Of a stretch of DNA of 64,000 nt, positions 26,668 to 34,533 are shown in pieces (position 1 is the stretch's first letter; every line of letters starts with the position of its first letter). The position numbers and the translations under genes were made by a program. The stretch comes from JADGGM01 sp035277485 (GTDB lineage: Bacteria; Gemmatimonadota; Gemmatimonadetes; Gemmatimonadales; Gemmatimonadaceae), in assembly GCA_035277485.1 (NCBI GenBank), contig DATEKK010000226.1, positions 1 through 64,000 on the forward strand, written 5' to 3'. A model generated the notes under the pieces. The model was given only the letters and a program-made list of their open reading frames with translations, had not been told where the DNA came from and searched no databases.

Positions 26668-27656
26668 CGGGTGCCCCAGCGCACACGCTCGCCGCGCGTG
26701 TCGATGTGAACGAACGGTCCGTGCGCGCGCGTCGCGTGGTAGAGGCCGCAGCCACCCACCAAGTCTGGGTGCGCCTCCTCGACGCGATCCACTGCATCCC
26801 GAATGATGCGGGCATCGCGCATGTTCACGCGTCCGTCGTGATTCAGATCGTCCATCCGGCCAGACTCATTGTTGTCCACGAACACATCCGCCGCATCCCC
26901 ATACTGGTGCCGGCTGTCTCGTGCGCGGCCACCGCGCCTGCCGACGCCGAGCCTGTTGTATTCCGGCGTCCGGAATCCAGACATGATCGTCAGGTGCCGT
27001 ACGCGAACGCCGTGCGCATTCAAGTCGTCGATGACAAGCTCGAGCTTGTCGACCAGTTTCGGATTCAGGGCCAGATACTTGGGCCACACATCTTCCTGGT
27101 CGTGCGTGAGGAAGTCGCGCAGCTGAAAGTGTTCCGACACCCACGTGTCTTCGTTCTCCGGCGTGACTTCGATGAAGCCGTCCGGATTGGCGTACATCGA
27201 GTCGCTAGAGGCGTGCCGTTCGTGCGGCCAAGTGCCGAGCCAATAGCCGCCAATTTTTCCTTTTTGTTTGGCGGCGAACGGAACGAGCGAGATGAACGAG
27301 AGAGGCTGCGTGACGGCGCTGTCGTGAACCGTGTAGATACCGGGCCGGTCGAGCGCGCTGTCGCCGAACAATTCCTGCAATGCGTCGATCCCGTACGATG
27401 GATGCGACGGGCTCACGAAGAGCGCGCGGAGTTTGCCGCTGCGCCCAACGAGTGAGTCGAGAAACCAGAGTCCTGCTTTTGCGGGGAGAGGCGCGCGCGC
27501 TGGGATGAGCGTGGCGCTCAGGTCGTGCGACGTAACCGGAATGCGCGCGGCATCCGCGCGCGGCGCGGCGCCTGCGGCCGCGACCAACGCGACCCCGGCG
27601 CCGACAATTCTCATGGCGCGTCCGTAGCGAAACGCGCCTGCATGTGCACGGCTCAT
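26664..27656 (-). CDS. M15-like (DUF882) peptidase-fold protein with EF-hand-like insert, riboswitch-controlled
   Basis: The protein has about 330 residues. The start at 27656 is favoured because AGGGAGG lies five bases upstream and the riboswitch candidate ends right there; an alternative ATG is at 27614. A signal peptide ends near APRADAAR. The C-terminal domain has MSGFRTPEYNR, SRHQYGDAADVFVD and FVHIDTRGERVRW, with an EF-hand/dockerin-like loop DLNHDGRVNMRDAR between the metal ligands. It is probably a periplasmic peptidoglycan peptidase and heads the run of four minus-strand genes. Confidence 0.78.
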   Translation of the reverse strand: MSRAHAGAFRYGRAMRIVGAGVALVAAAGAAPRADAARIPVTSHDLSATLIPARAPLPAKAGLWFLDSLVGRSGKLRALFVSPSHPSYGIDALQELFGDSALDRPGIYTVHDSAVTQPLSFISLVPFAAKQKGKIGGYWLGTWPHERHASSDSMYANPDGFIEVTPENEDTWVSEHFQLRDFLTHDQEDVWPKYLALNPKLVDKLELVIDDLNAHGVRVRHLTIMSGFRTPEYNRLGVGRRGGRARDSRHQYGDAADVFVDNNESGRMDDLNHDGRVNMRDARIIRDAVDRVEEAHPDLVGGCGLYHATRAHGPFVHIDTRGERVRWGTR

Positions 27657-27668
27657 CGGCGCCTCCCT

Positions 27669-27748
27669 GGCAACCAGACTGACGGCAACAACGCGGCCGT
27701 CTCTTGGCTTTGCGCGTCGGCTTTCGTAGCCGACTTGCCTTTGGCAAG
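27669..27748 (-). promoter_or_regulatory. c-di-GMP-I (GEMM-I) riboswitch candidate
   Basis: Read on the minus strand, GGCAAG (27739-27734) opens the aptamer and GGTTGCC (27675-27669) closes it. Between them are a hairpin TCGGCT/AGCCGA, the hallmark segment ending GCGCAAAGCC, and a second stem GACGGC/GCCGTC. This is the GEMM-I order, with GGCAA, GCAAAGCC and GGTTGCC in register. AGGGAGG follows immediately, then the ATG of the M15-like gene. CTTGCC-AAA-GGCAAG (27748-27734) is a perfect hairpin that would disrupt the aptamer, a plausible alternative state. The likely control is ribosome access; its sign is not predicted. Confidence 0.75.
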
Positions 27749-27751
27749 GAG

Positions 27752-27769
27752 CCCCCGTCAAAACGGGGG
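27752..27769. other. Six-bp GC hairpin upstream of the riboswitch
   Basis: CCCCCG (27752-27757) and CGGGGG (27764-27769) form a perfect stem around a 6-base loop. It lies between the L,D-transpeptidase stop and the riboswitch. It may end the upstream transcript or be part of the leader fold. The 196-base gap 27657-27852 otherwise holds the riboswitch and a short TGACC/GGTCA repeat next to the upstream stop. Confidence 0.45.
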
Positions 27770-27852
27770 AGGAACTCCAATAACCTTAGGGGGGACGCAC
27801 TTGGCAGGAAGGCGCAACCCGAGACTACAGGCCAACTTGACTGACCAAACGG

Positions 27853-28704
27853 TCAATAAATGAACACGGGAGTTCCGACCGGAACGATGCCGTACAGGTA
27901 GTCGATGTCTTCGTTGCGAAGACGCACGCATCCGTGACTCGTGGCTTCGCCAACCGATCGCGGTTCATCCGTCCCGTGCAACGCGTAGCCGTCGCCGAGA
28001 TTGAGCCGGTGGCCGCCGAGCGTTCCGCGATACTTGCGTTGATTGGTTCCGTAAGGCGGAACGATGATGTTGCCGCCCTCGATGATTTCGCGGCCTTCGC
28101 CCGATGCGTACGGCACCTCGCGGCCGTCGCGGTATTTCTTGACGACATCGTTGCCGTCCACCGTGATGACCGCGCTGTCGCCTAACGGAACTTTCTGGCC
28201 GCGCTTGAGCATCACCACGCCCAGGCTCTTCTTGTTGGCGATCTCGAGGAAGTGCCAGTCGGGGGGCACCCACACCGGGCCGGCATCCTTGCTCTGCACC
28301 GTGAGGCGGCCGCGCGGCGTGTCGAACTTGTATTCGTCCCGGCCATCCTGCTTCACCAGCGTCTTGCCGCTGCCCACGGCCACGCGCGTCGTGTAGTACA
28401 CGCTGTCGCCTAACTTGTACCAGAGCCGGCGGTCAGCGATGCTCACCACGATGTACGGCTTGTCCGCGTCGGGACCCGGACTCGCTTCCGCCATCGCCCG
28501 GCGGAGCGAGTCCGCCGTCACACCCGCGTCCCGCCTGACCTGGTCCAGCAGGTCCCAGTTCCGGTTGAATACGATCCGGCTGATGTCCCGCTTGTAGCGC
28601 ACCTGCAAAGTCGAATACAGGAACACGCCCGTCGCCGTCGCCGCGACGAGCGCAATGCCCATCAGCACGTACGCGCCGCGCGGAATCGAGCGAAAGACAT
28701 TCAT
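27853..28704 (-). CDS. L,D-transpeptidase (YkuD family)
   Basis: The 283-residue protein has an N-terminal membrane anchor (VLMGIALVAATATGVFLYST). A YkuD domain begins near YIVVSIADRRLWYKLGDS. The catalytic signature is complete: YALHGTDEPRSVGEATSHGC, in which the final Cys is the nucleophile, followed by VRLRNEDIDYLYGIVPVGTP. It makes 3-3 peptidoglycan cross-links or attaches proteins to the wall in the periplasm. It precedes the riboswitch-controlled peptidase operon and follows a degenerate paralogue by 30 bases. Confidence 0.92.
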   Translation of the reverse strand: MNVFRSIPRGAYVLMGIALVAATATGVFLYSTLQVRYKRDISRIVFNRNWDLLDQVRRDAGVTADSLRRAMAEASPGPDADKPYIVVSIADRRLWYKLGDSVYYTTRVAVGSGKTLVKQDGRDEYKFDTPRGRLTVQSKDAGPVWVPPDWHFLEIANKKSLGVVMLKRGQKVPLGDSAVITVDGNDVVKKYRDGREVPYASGEGREIIEGGNIIVPPYGTNQRKYRGTLGGHRLNLGDGYALHGTDEPRSVGEATSHGCVRLRNEDIDYLYGIVPVGTPVFIY

Positions 28705-28734
28705 CGCGCGATCGCCTCGCCCGAACCGGCACCG

Positions 28735-29496
28735 TCAGTAGAAATACACCACCATCCCTTTCGTTACGTTAGGCACGATCGCATCCAGGTCTTCCGCCCG
28801 CGCGCGCACGCTGCCCGGCATGGTGTACGACGAGTCGTCGAGCGGCCCGTTCGTCGGCAGCGAATAGATCACGGTGCCGCCGTCCAGGACGATTGCCACG
28901 GGACCCAGCGCCTTGGTGAGCTTGCGCCGCGCTTCCGGGGGCGGCGCGAGCCCGCGGTCCGTGTACACCCACTCGGGCACCTCCCACGAATCGCTGTCGC
29001 TCAGTACCGCCTGCACCGTGCGCGTCCCGCGCGGGACTGCGAGATGCACCGTATCCGGCGGCGTGCCGATGCGGCGCTCCGGTCCCATACGAATGGGAAT
29101 CGCGCGCAGGAGCGCGCCCTCGCGCTCGAGGTACATGCGACTGCTGTCCACCGAGATCGCGAGATGAATGTCCTTGCCCCACCGCGCCTGCCGACGGATC
29201 AGCTCCATCACCATCTGCATTCGCTTCGTGCGCGAGCTCAGGATCGCATCCGCGCGCTGCCGCTCGGCGTCGTCCATTCCCGCGCGCAGGCGCACCGTTT
29301 CTGCCTCGTATCGTCCCCGCTTGTACACGAGCCATCCGTCCAGTGCACAGCAGGCGATGATGATGAGCACGATCGCCGAGAGCAGGCTGGGATGCTTGCG
29401 ACGAAATTCGGAGAACGTTGGCTTGGGCGGGACAGGCGGCTCGCGCGGGACGAGCCGCCGGATGGACGGATCGTTCGGGATCTGTGGCGATGTCAC
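28735..29496 (-). CDS. Degenerate L,D-transpeptidase paralogue lacking the catalytic Cys
   Basis: The 253-residue protein has a cytoplasmic Pro-rich N-terminus and one membrane anchor (LLSAIVLIIIACCALDGWLV). Its C-terminal half aligns with the neighbouring YkuD protein: YTMPGSVRARAEDLDAIVPN corresponds to the active-site region SHGCVRLRNEDIDYLYGIVP. The His and nucleophilic Cys are replaced by Pro and Ser. It is therefore likely inactive as a transpeptidase and could be a regulator or structural partner of the active copy. Its start overlaps the SH3 gene stop. Confidence 0.75.
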   Translation of the reverse strand: MTSPQIPNDPSIRRLVPREPPVPPKPTFSEFRRKHPSLLSAIVLIIIACCALDGWLVYKRGRYEAETVRLRAGMDDAERQRADAILSSRTKRMQMVMELIRRQARWGKDIHLAISVDSSRMYLEREGALLRAIPIRMGPERRIGTPPDTVHLAVPRGTRTVQAVLSDSDSWEVPEWVYTDRGLAPPPEARRKLTKALGPVAIVLDGGTVIYSLPTNGPLDDSSYTMPGSVRARAEDLDAIVPNVTKGMVVYFY

Positions 29497-30596
29497 CGGG
29501 CTACGATGCTGAGCACGTCGAGTAACGGTACTCCTGAAGGTTCACTGCGTCCTGCGCGCACACGAGCCGTCACCGTGATCGCCGTGAGCGGATCGATGCG
29601 TTTGGCTTGATCGACGAGCGATGAGGGCAGAGCCAGATACAGCAAGGAATTCTCCTGGCCCGGGCCGCGCGCCAAAATGTACGGCTCGTCGGGCGCCATC
29701 CCCTTCCGAAGCGGGTCGGCCGTTTCCACGGCGATCTTCTGCACCACCCAGCGAACCACCTGTCCGCGATAACGATCGGGCTGCGAACGGAGATCGGCCG
29801 CGCTGATCGTGGTGAGCACCGTGCTGTCCGATGGACCCAGATCCTGCGCTCGCACCCACCCTTCGACCTGCACCCGTACCCATCCGCGGTCGCGCGCGAC
29901 GGCGGTGACCCGCGCGCTCGAATCGATGGTGCCGAGGCTTCCGGCATCGGGCGCCATGTAGAGCGTGGTGCGCCGAGCGAGCGCCAGCGCGGTCACAGCC
30001 TGCGTCGCGCTATCCGGCGTCACATCACCCTCGGCCACGGCGGTCGTGTCGCCAGATGACTTTGTCGCAGGCGGCGCGTGACGCGCCACTGTCGTCGGGG
30101 CCGCGGGAGCCAGTCGCGCGGCCGGCTTCTTTGCGGCCTCGCGCCGTTTCGAGGCAACGGTAGGTTCGCTCGCGCGCAACGCGCTCGCCATCAACCACCC
30201 GGTGCGACGCACCCGGATCCATTCGCCGCGCGTGCTCACCTTGGTGAGGCCGCTGCCGTCGGCCATGAGTGCTATCACCCGTCCCGATCGCGAGGGTGTG
30301 CTTCTCAGAAATGCGCCGCCGTCGGCATTGACCGAGATCGAGTAGCTCCCTTGACGCCCGCCGACCACGCTGCGGTGTACATACCCCTCCAGCGTCACCT
30401 TCGACCATCCGCGTTGAGTTGTACTCGTCGACACGGATGCGCCGGACCGCACTTGGGCGACGGCACTGGCGTTGGGCGCGGAGCGCAATGCGGTTTGCGA
30501 TGTCACCGTGGACTGCGCAACGAGACACACCGGCGCGAGCATCAGCCCGGCGATCCAACTGGCGTGAATCGCTGGATGGGGCGTGTGAGGGCGCAT
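29493..30596 (-). CDS. Exported protein with SH3-like (SH3b) repeats
   Basis: The protein has about 367 residues and a signal peptide ending near CLVAQSTV. Three bacterial SH3-like segments can be seen: TALRSAPNASAVAQVRSGA (about 35-80), GGAFLRSTPSRSGRVIALMA (about 90-135), and TTLYMAPDAGSLGTIDSSA (about 205-255). A Lys/Ala/Pro-rich linker separates the second and third. The C-terminal 110 residues may form an OB-like domain (LRSQPDRYRGQVVRWVVQKI). SH3b domains bind peptidoglycan, which fits the transpeptidase neighbours. It diverges from gpmI. Confidence 0.75.
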   Translation of the reverse strand: MRPHTPHPAIHASWIAGLMLAPVCLVAQSTVTSQTALRSAPNASAVAQVRSGASVSTSTTQRGWSKVTLEGYVHRSVVGGRQGSYSISVNADGGAFLRSTPSRSGRVIALMADGSGLTKVSTRGEWIRVRRTGWLMASALRASEPTVASKRREAAKKPAARLAPAAPTTVARHAPPATKSSGDTTAVAEGDVTPDSATQAVTALALARRTTLYMAPDAGSLGTIDSSARVTAVARDRGWVRVQVEGWVRAQDLGPSDSTVLTTISAADLRSQPDRYRGQVVRWVVQKIAVETADPLRKGMAPDEPYILARGPGQENSLLYLALPSSLVDQAKRIDPLTAITVTARVRAGRSEPSGVPLLDVLSIVAR

Positions 30597-30655
30597 ACAT
30601 TTTGGTCGGCGCACGGCGCGCCGCAGTATACTCTTAAGTCTCAACACGGGCAAAG
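30597..30655. promoter_or_regulatory. Divergent promoter region of the SH3 gene and gpmI
   Basis: This 59-base gap separates two divergent starts and must carry both promoters unless these lie in the genes. It contains the palindromes AGTATACT (30625-30632) and CTTAAG (30633-30638), the only AT-rich patch here. AGTATACT could supply a -10 in either direction, but no well-spaced -35 is visible. Confidence 0.35.
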
Positions 30656-32230
30656 ATGGCGACAGAGGGGAAGAAGCGGCCGGTGGTGCTGATAGTCCTC
30701 GACGGTTGGGGCTATCGCGCCGAACGCGAAGGGAACGCCATCGCGATGGCCCGAACTCCCACCTGGGACGCCCTCTGGAGAGGGCATCCGCGGACCTTGC
30801 TCGAGGCCTCGGGTTTGGCCGTGGGACTGCCGCGCGGTCAGATGGGCAACAGCGAAGTCGGGCATCTCAACTTGGGTGCGGGACGTGTTGTCCCGCAAGA
30901 CATTGTCCGCATCGACGCCGCTATCCAAAGCGGCGACTTTTTTCGCAACGAGGTCTTCGTCGATCTCTGTCGCGAAACAAAGAAACGATCCGCTACCCTG
31001 CATCTCGTTGGGCTGATCGGCTCGGGCGGCGTGCACGCGGTCGACCGGCACCTGTTCGCGATCATCGACCTCGCGTCCAAGCTCGAGGTACCTCGCGTGG
31101 CCATCCACGCCCTACTCGATGGCCGCGACACCATGCCCCGCTCCGCACTGCGCTACATGGAGGAGACGCTCACGCACGCGTCGCGTAAAGCGGTGGTCGC
31201 ATCGTTGGGCGGACGGTACTACGGCATGGATCGCGACAAGAGGTGGGATCGCACCAAGCTCTGGTACGACGCCATGGCGTTGGGTGTCGGACCGCAGGCC
31301 GAAGACCCCGTGGCCGCCATTCGCGCCGCGTACGACCGTGGCGAAAGCGACGAGTTCGTCAAGCCGGTGGTGATTGCCAAGCACGGCAACCCGGTCGCGC
31401 CCATGCGCGATGGCGATGGTGTGATCTTCTTCAACTATCGGGCAGACCGCATGCGGCAGCTCGTGCGCGCGGTCACGAACCCGGACTTCGACGCCTTCGA
31501 GATCGACAAGCGGCCTGCCGTAAACGCCGCGTCGATGACGATGTACGATGAGACGTTCACGATTCCGGTCGCATTCCCGCCGCTCGTGCTCTCGCAGATC
31601 GTCGCCGAGGTGCTCGCCGAGCACGGACGCACGCAGTTCCGGACGGCCGAAACCGAGAAGTACGCGCACGTGACCTACTTCTTCAATGGCGGCTTCGAGT
31701 CGCCGTATCGCGGTGAAATACGCGAGCTCGTCCCCAGTCAAAAGGTGGCAACGTACGACCTCGCGCCGGAGATGAGTGCCAAACCCGTGACCGATGTGCT
31801 CTGCCGCGCCATTCGGTCGCGCGAACACGATTTCATTCTGTGCAATTACGCCAACGGCGACATGGTCGGGCACACCGGCGTAATTCCGGCCGCCATCACC
31901 GCGGTCGAAACCGTGGACACGTGCTTAGGCCGCGTGCTCACGGCAGCCGATGAGGTGGGCGCTCGTCTGATCGTGACCGCCGATCACGGCAACTGTGAAA
32001 TGATGATCGACCCCGAAACCGGCGGCCCGCACACGGCGCACACAACGAACCCGGTTCCGCTCATCGTGATCGACCCCGACGGCGAGCGGCCCTTGCGCGG
32101 CGGCGGTGCGTTAGGCGACGTCGGTCCAACGCTGCTCACCATGCTCGGCCTCGAGCCGCCGCCCGAAATGACCGGGCGTGACTTGCGGCAGGCGCACTCC
32201 CAGACACTTCCTGCAGGAGCTCATCCGTGA
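30656..32230 (+). CDS. gpmI: 2,3-bisphosphoglycerate-independent phosphoglycerate mutase
   Basis: The 524-residue alkaline-phosphatase-superfamily enzyme interconverts 3- and 2-phosphoglycerate in glycolysis. The N-terminal metal site is VVLIVLDGWGYR, the phospho-Ser is in GQMGNSEVGHLNLGAGR, and metal ligands near the C-terminus lie in NYANGDMVGHTG and VTADHGNCEMM. The length is typical. The stop overlaps the GTG start of the next gene. Confidence 0.96.
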   Translation: MATEGKKRPVVLIVLDGWGYRAEREGNAIAMARTPTWDALWRGHPRTLLEASGLAVGLPRGQMGNSEVGHLNLGAGRVVPQDIVRIDAAIQSGDFFRNEVFVDLCRETKKRSATLHLVGLIGSGGVHAVDRHLFAIIDLASKLEVPRVAIHALLDGRDTMPRSALRYMEETLTHASRKAVVASLGGRYYGMDRDKRWDRTKLWYDAMALGVGPQAEDPVAAIRAAYDRGESDEFVKPVVIAKHGNPVAPMRDGDGVIFFNYRADRMRQLVRAVTNPDFDAFEIDKRPAVNAASMTMYDETFTIPVAFPPLVLSQIVAEVLAEHGRTQFRTAETEKYAHVTYFFNGGFESPYRGEIRELVPSQKVATYDLAPEMSAKPVTDVLCRAIRSREHDFILCNYANGDMVGHTGVIPAAITAVETVDTCLGRVLTAADEVGARLIVTADHGNCEMMIDPETGGPHTAHTTNPVPLIVIDPDGERPLRGGGALGDVGPTLLTMLGLEPPPEMTGRDLRQAHSQTLPAGAHP

Positions 32231-32925
32231 CGCGTACCTGCGCGTTCGTTTCGTTAGCCGCACTCGCTGCATTGGCGACGGCGGCGCCGGCGCAGGTCGG
32301 ATATCCTCCCTCCGCCAGCCCGTATCAGGATTTTTCCAACAAGCAGGAGTTCACGCTCTACAGCGGCTATTTCACGGGCGCCACCGGACGCGCCGGCGTC
32401 GGACCGCAAGGCGGCGCGATGCTCGGCGTGCGGTACGGGCTCAAGTTAGGCGGACCGGTGGAGCTCGTCGCGCACGTCGCGCGCGTGTTTACGCAGCGCG
32501 ACGTCATCTCGCCCGGGTTGCTCGGCCCGGCGCGCGACCTCGGGAATTTCTCGCTGCCCCTCTACCTGGGCGACGTCGGACTCGCCTTCAACATGACGGG
32601 CGCCAAGAGCTGGCATCACCTGATCCCGACGTTCGGATTTGGCGGCGGTGTCGTGTCCGACGCCGGGACCAACAGGGACGTTGGCGGATTCCGCATCGGA
32701 ACGCCCTTCGCCATCACGTTCGGGGCGGGCATTCGCTACGTGCCCGGCGGCAACTGGTCCGTGCGCGCCGAGCTCGCCGATTACATGTATCAGGCGCAGT
32801 ATCCCAATTCGTATTTCACCGCGCCGCCCGGCGGCAAATCGGTGCTGCCGCCGTCGTCGGCGCAGAACCAGTGGCTCCATAACGGCGCGCTGACGTTAGG
32901 CATCTCGTATCTCATCGGCCGCTGA
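32227..32925 (+). CDS. Putative outer-membrane beta-barrel protein
   Basis: The 232-residue protein has a GTG start overlapping the gpmI stop and a signal peptide (LAALAALATAAPAQ). The mature part alternates short amphipathic strands with Gly and aromatic residues (FTLYSGYFTGATGRAG, LIPTFGFGGGVVSDAG) and ends with a strand LTLGISYLIGR. This is consistent with an OmpA-like or OmpW-like small barrel. No specific family was recognised. Coupling to gpmI appears to be positional only. Confidence 0.65.
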   Translation: MTRTCAFVSLAALAALATAAPAQVGYPPSASPYQDFSNKQEFTLYSGYFTGATGRAGVGPQGGAMLGVRYGLKLGGPVELVAHVARVFTQRDVISPGLLGPARDLGNFSLPLYLGDVGLAFNMTGAKSWHHLIPTFGFGGGVVSDAGTNRDVGGFRIGTPFAITFGAGIRYVPGGNWSVRAELADYMYQAQYPNSYFTAPPGGKSVLPPSSAQNQWLHNGALTLGISYLIGR

Positions 32926-32941
32926 GGCCGGCTCGTCGCGC

Positions 32942-33370
32942 ATGCCTGGTTCCAAAGCCCAGCTCAGTCGCCGCGTGGAGTTTGCCGCGGCGCACCGGTA
33001 CCGGCGCCCCGACTGGAGCGATGAACGCAACCGCGCGGTGTTCGGCCCGTGCGCGAATCCGAATTTCCACGGGCACGATTATACCTGCACCGTCACCGTC
33101 CGCGGCGTAATCGACGAGACCACGGGCATGATCGTGGATCTCGGCGCGCTCGATCGCATTCTGGACGACGAAATCACGTCGCGCTTCGACCACCACAACA
33201 TCAACCTCGACGTGCCCGAGTTCGCCGACGGGCGCCTCGTCCCGACGGGCGAGAACATCGCGCGATTCATCTTCGAGCGCGTGGAGCCGCGGCTGCCCGC
33301 GGGCGTCGAGCTCGTGCGCGTGGACCTCGCCGAGGACGACACGCTGTCGGCGACGGTCGACGCGCGTTAG
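32942..33370 (+). CDS. 6-pyruvoyl-tetrahydropterin synthase/QueD-type enzyme
   Basis: The 142-residue T-fold protein has zinc ligands in EFAAAHRY and NFHGHDYTC, a Cys in FGPCANPNFHGH, and the conserved FDHHNINLDVPEF followed by PTGENIAR. It belongs to the QueD/PTPS family that acts on dihydroneopterin triphosphate in queuosine or pterin synthesis. It heads the molybdenum-cofactor cluster, so a pterin link is attractive, but QueD is the usual bacterial role. Its stop TAG sits inside a GTTAGGC copy. Confidence 0.88.
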   Translation: MPGSKAQLSRRVEFAAAHRYRRPDWSDERNRAVFGPCANPNFHGHDYTCTVTVRGVIDETTGMIVDLGALDRILDDEITSRFDHHNINLDVPEFADGRLVPTGENIARFIFERVEPRLPAGVELVRVDLAEDDTLSATVDAR

Positions 33371-33377
33371 GCGCATC

Positions 33378-34031
33378 GTGCGCGCCGGCGGCTGCACCGG
33401 CGTGATCCTGGCCGGCGGACAGGCGCGCCGCTACGGGGGCGCGCCGAAAGGACTCGAGCGCATCGGCGGACACCGCATCATCGATCGTGTCGCGCGGGTA
33501 CTCGCCGCCGCAGCCGATGGGCTGCTGCTCGTCGCCAACGATCCAGACGCGGACTCGTGGCTGCCCGGGGTACCCGTCGCCGCCGACGTGCGGCCGGGAA
33601 ACGGCAGCTTGGGCGGCATACACGCCGCGCTCACCTACGCCGCGAAACCCGTCCTCGTCGTCGCATGGGACATGCCCTTTGTTCCGGCCGCGCTCCTCGC
33701 CGAGCTGCGGACCCTCGGCCGCGGAGCGGACGTCGCCGTACCGGAAAGTGCGTCGACGCGTGGTGTCGAGCCGCTGTGCGCGTATTATGATCCAACGTGC
33801 ATTGGACCCATCGAGCGTCACCTCGACGCGGGCGACCGTCGTGTCGTCGGATTCTACGATGATGTGCGCGTGGCGAGGATGCCGGATCTCCAAGTCCGGC
33901 GCTTCGGCGATCCCGCGCTGATGTTCCTGAACGTGAATTCCCCGGACGAGCTCGTGCTCGCGGAGCGACATGCCGCACGCATCGACGACGCCGCCGATGG
34001 TGGCGATCATCGGACGCAAGCACCACGGTAA
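33378..34031 (+). CDS. mobA: Molybdenum cofactor guanylyltransferase
   Basis: The 217-residue nucleotidyltransferase attaches GMP to molybdopterin. The GTP-binding signature is GVILAGGQARRYGGAPKGLE, the metal-binding Asp is in VVAWDMPFVP, and the C-terminus contains FLNVNSPDEL. The GTG start follows QueD by seven bases. The last 62 bases overlap mobB in another frame, so the true end or the mobB start may be shorter than drawn. Confidence 0.88.
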   Translation: MRAGGCTGVILAGGQARRYGGAPKGLERIGGHRIIDRVARVLAAAADGLLLVANDPDADSWLPGVPVAADVRPGNGSLGGIHAALTYAAKPVLVVAWDMPFVPAALLAELRTLGRGADVAVPESASTRGVEPLCAYYDPTCIGPIERHLDAGDRRVVGFYDDVRVARMPDLQVRRFGDPALMFLNVNSPDELVLAERHAARIDDAADGGDHRTQAPR

Positions 34032-34533
34032 GACGACCCTCACGGTTCGTCTCGCCGCCGAGCTGCACCGCCGCGGGTATCGCGTGATGACCATCAAGCA
34101 CGGCTCGCACACCTTCGACATCGACCCCGAAACGACCGACACCTACCGCCACTACCACGAGGGACACGCCGAGAAAGTCGCGATGGCGGCGCCGGATAAA
34201 TTCGCGCTCATCGAACGATGGGTCGCCGAGTTGGATCCGGAAGAAATCGCGCGCCGCTATATGGCCGACGCGGACATCGTGTTGTGCGAAGGGTTCAAGC
34301 AATCAGCGGTACCGAAAATCGAGGTGTTCCGCGCGGCCGCGGCCAAAGATGAACGCGTGCCGCTGTACGATCCTGCATCGCCGCAGGCTTCCAAGTACCT
34401 CGCCATCGTCACCGACACACCAGTCGACGCGCAAAGCGTGCAGCAAATCTCTTTGGCTGCGCCCGAATGGTTGGAGGCGGTGGTCGATCTCATTGAGCGC
34501 CGTGTGATGCGGCGCGGGAGTGATTCTCGATGA
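33970..34533 (+). CDS. mobB: Molybdopterin-guanine dinucleotide biosynthesis adaptor MobB
   Basis: The 187-residue P-loop GTPase has the Walker A motif GRKHHGKTTLT followed by VMTIKHGSHTFDIDPETTDT, the classical MobB signature. DIVLCEGFK lies in the switch region. It supports MobA in MGD formation. A start at the internal ATG 27 bases later (MVAIIGRK) would reduce the overlap with mobA. The stop overlaps the ATG of the PBP4-like gene (ATGA). Confidence 0.88.
   Translation: MPHASTTPPMVAIIGRKHHGKTTLTVRLAAELHRRGYRVMTIKHGSHTFDIDPETTDTYRHYHEGHAEKVAMAAPDKFALIERWVAELDPEEIARRYMADADIVLCEGFKQSAVPKIEVFRAAAAKDERVPLYDPASPQASKYLAIVTDTPVDAQSVQQISLAAPEWLEAVVDLIERRVMRRGSDSR

Noticed and set aside
27752..27769. 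CCCCCG/CGGGGG hairpin as a second riboswitch
   Set aside because: It lacks any aptamer core and is a plain stem-loop; terminator or leader structure is more likely.
30625..30638. AGTATACT as a strong promoter -10 with a TTGAGA -35
   Set aside because: The spacing to TTGAGA is only 8 bases, far from the 16-18 expected, so I list only a weak divergent promoter region.
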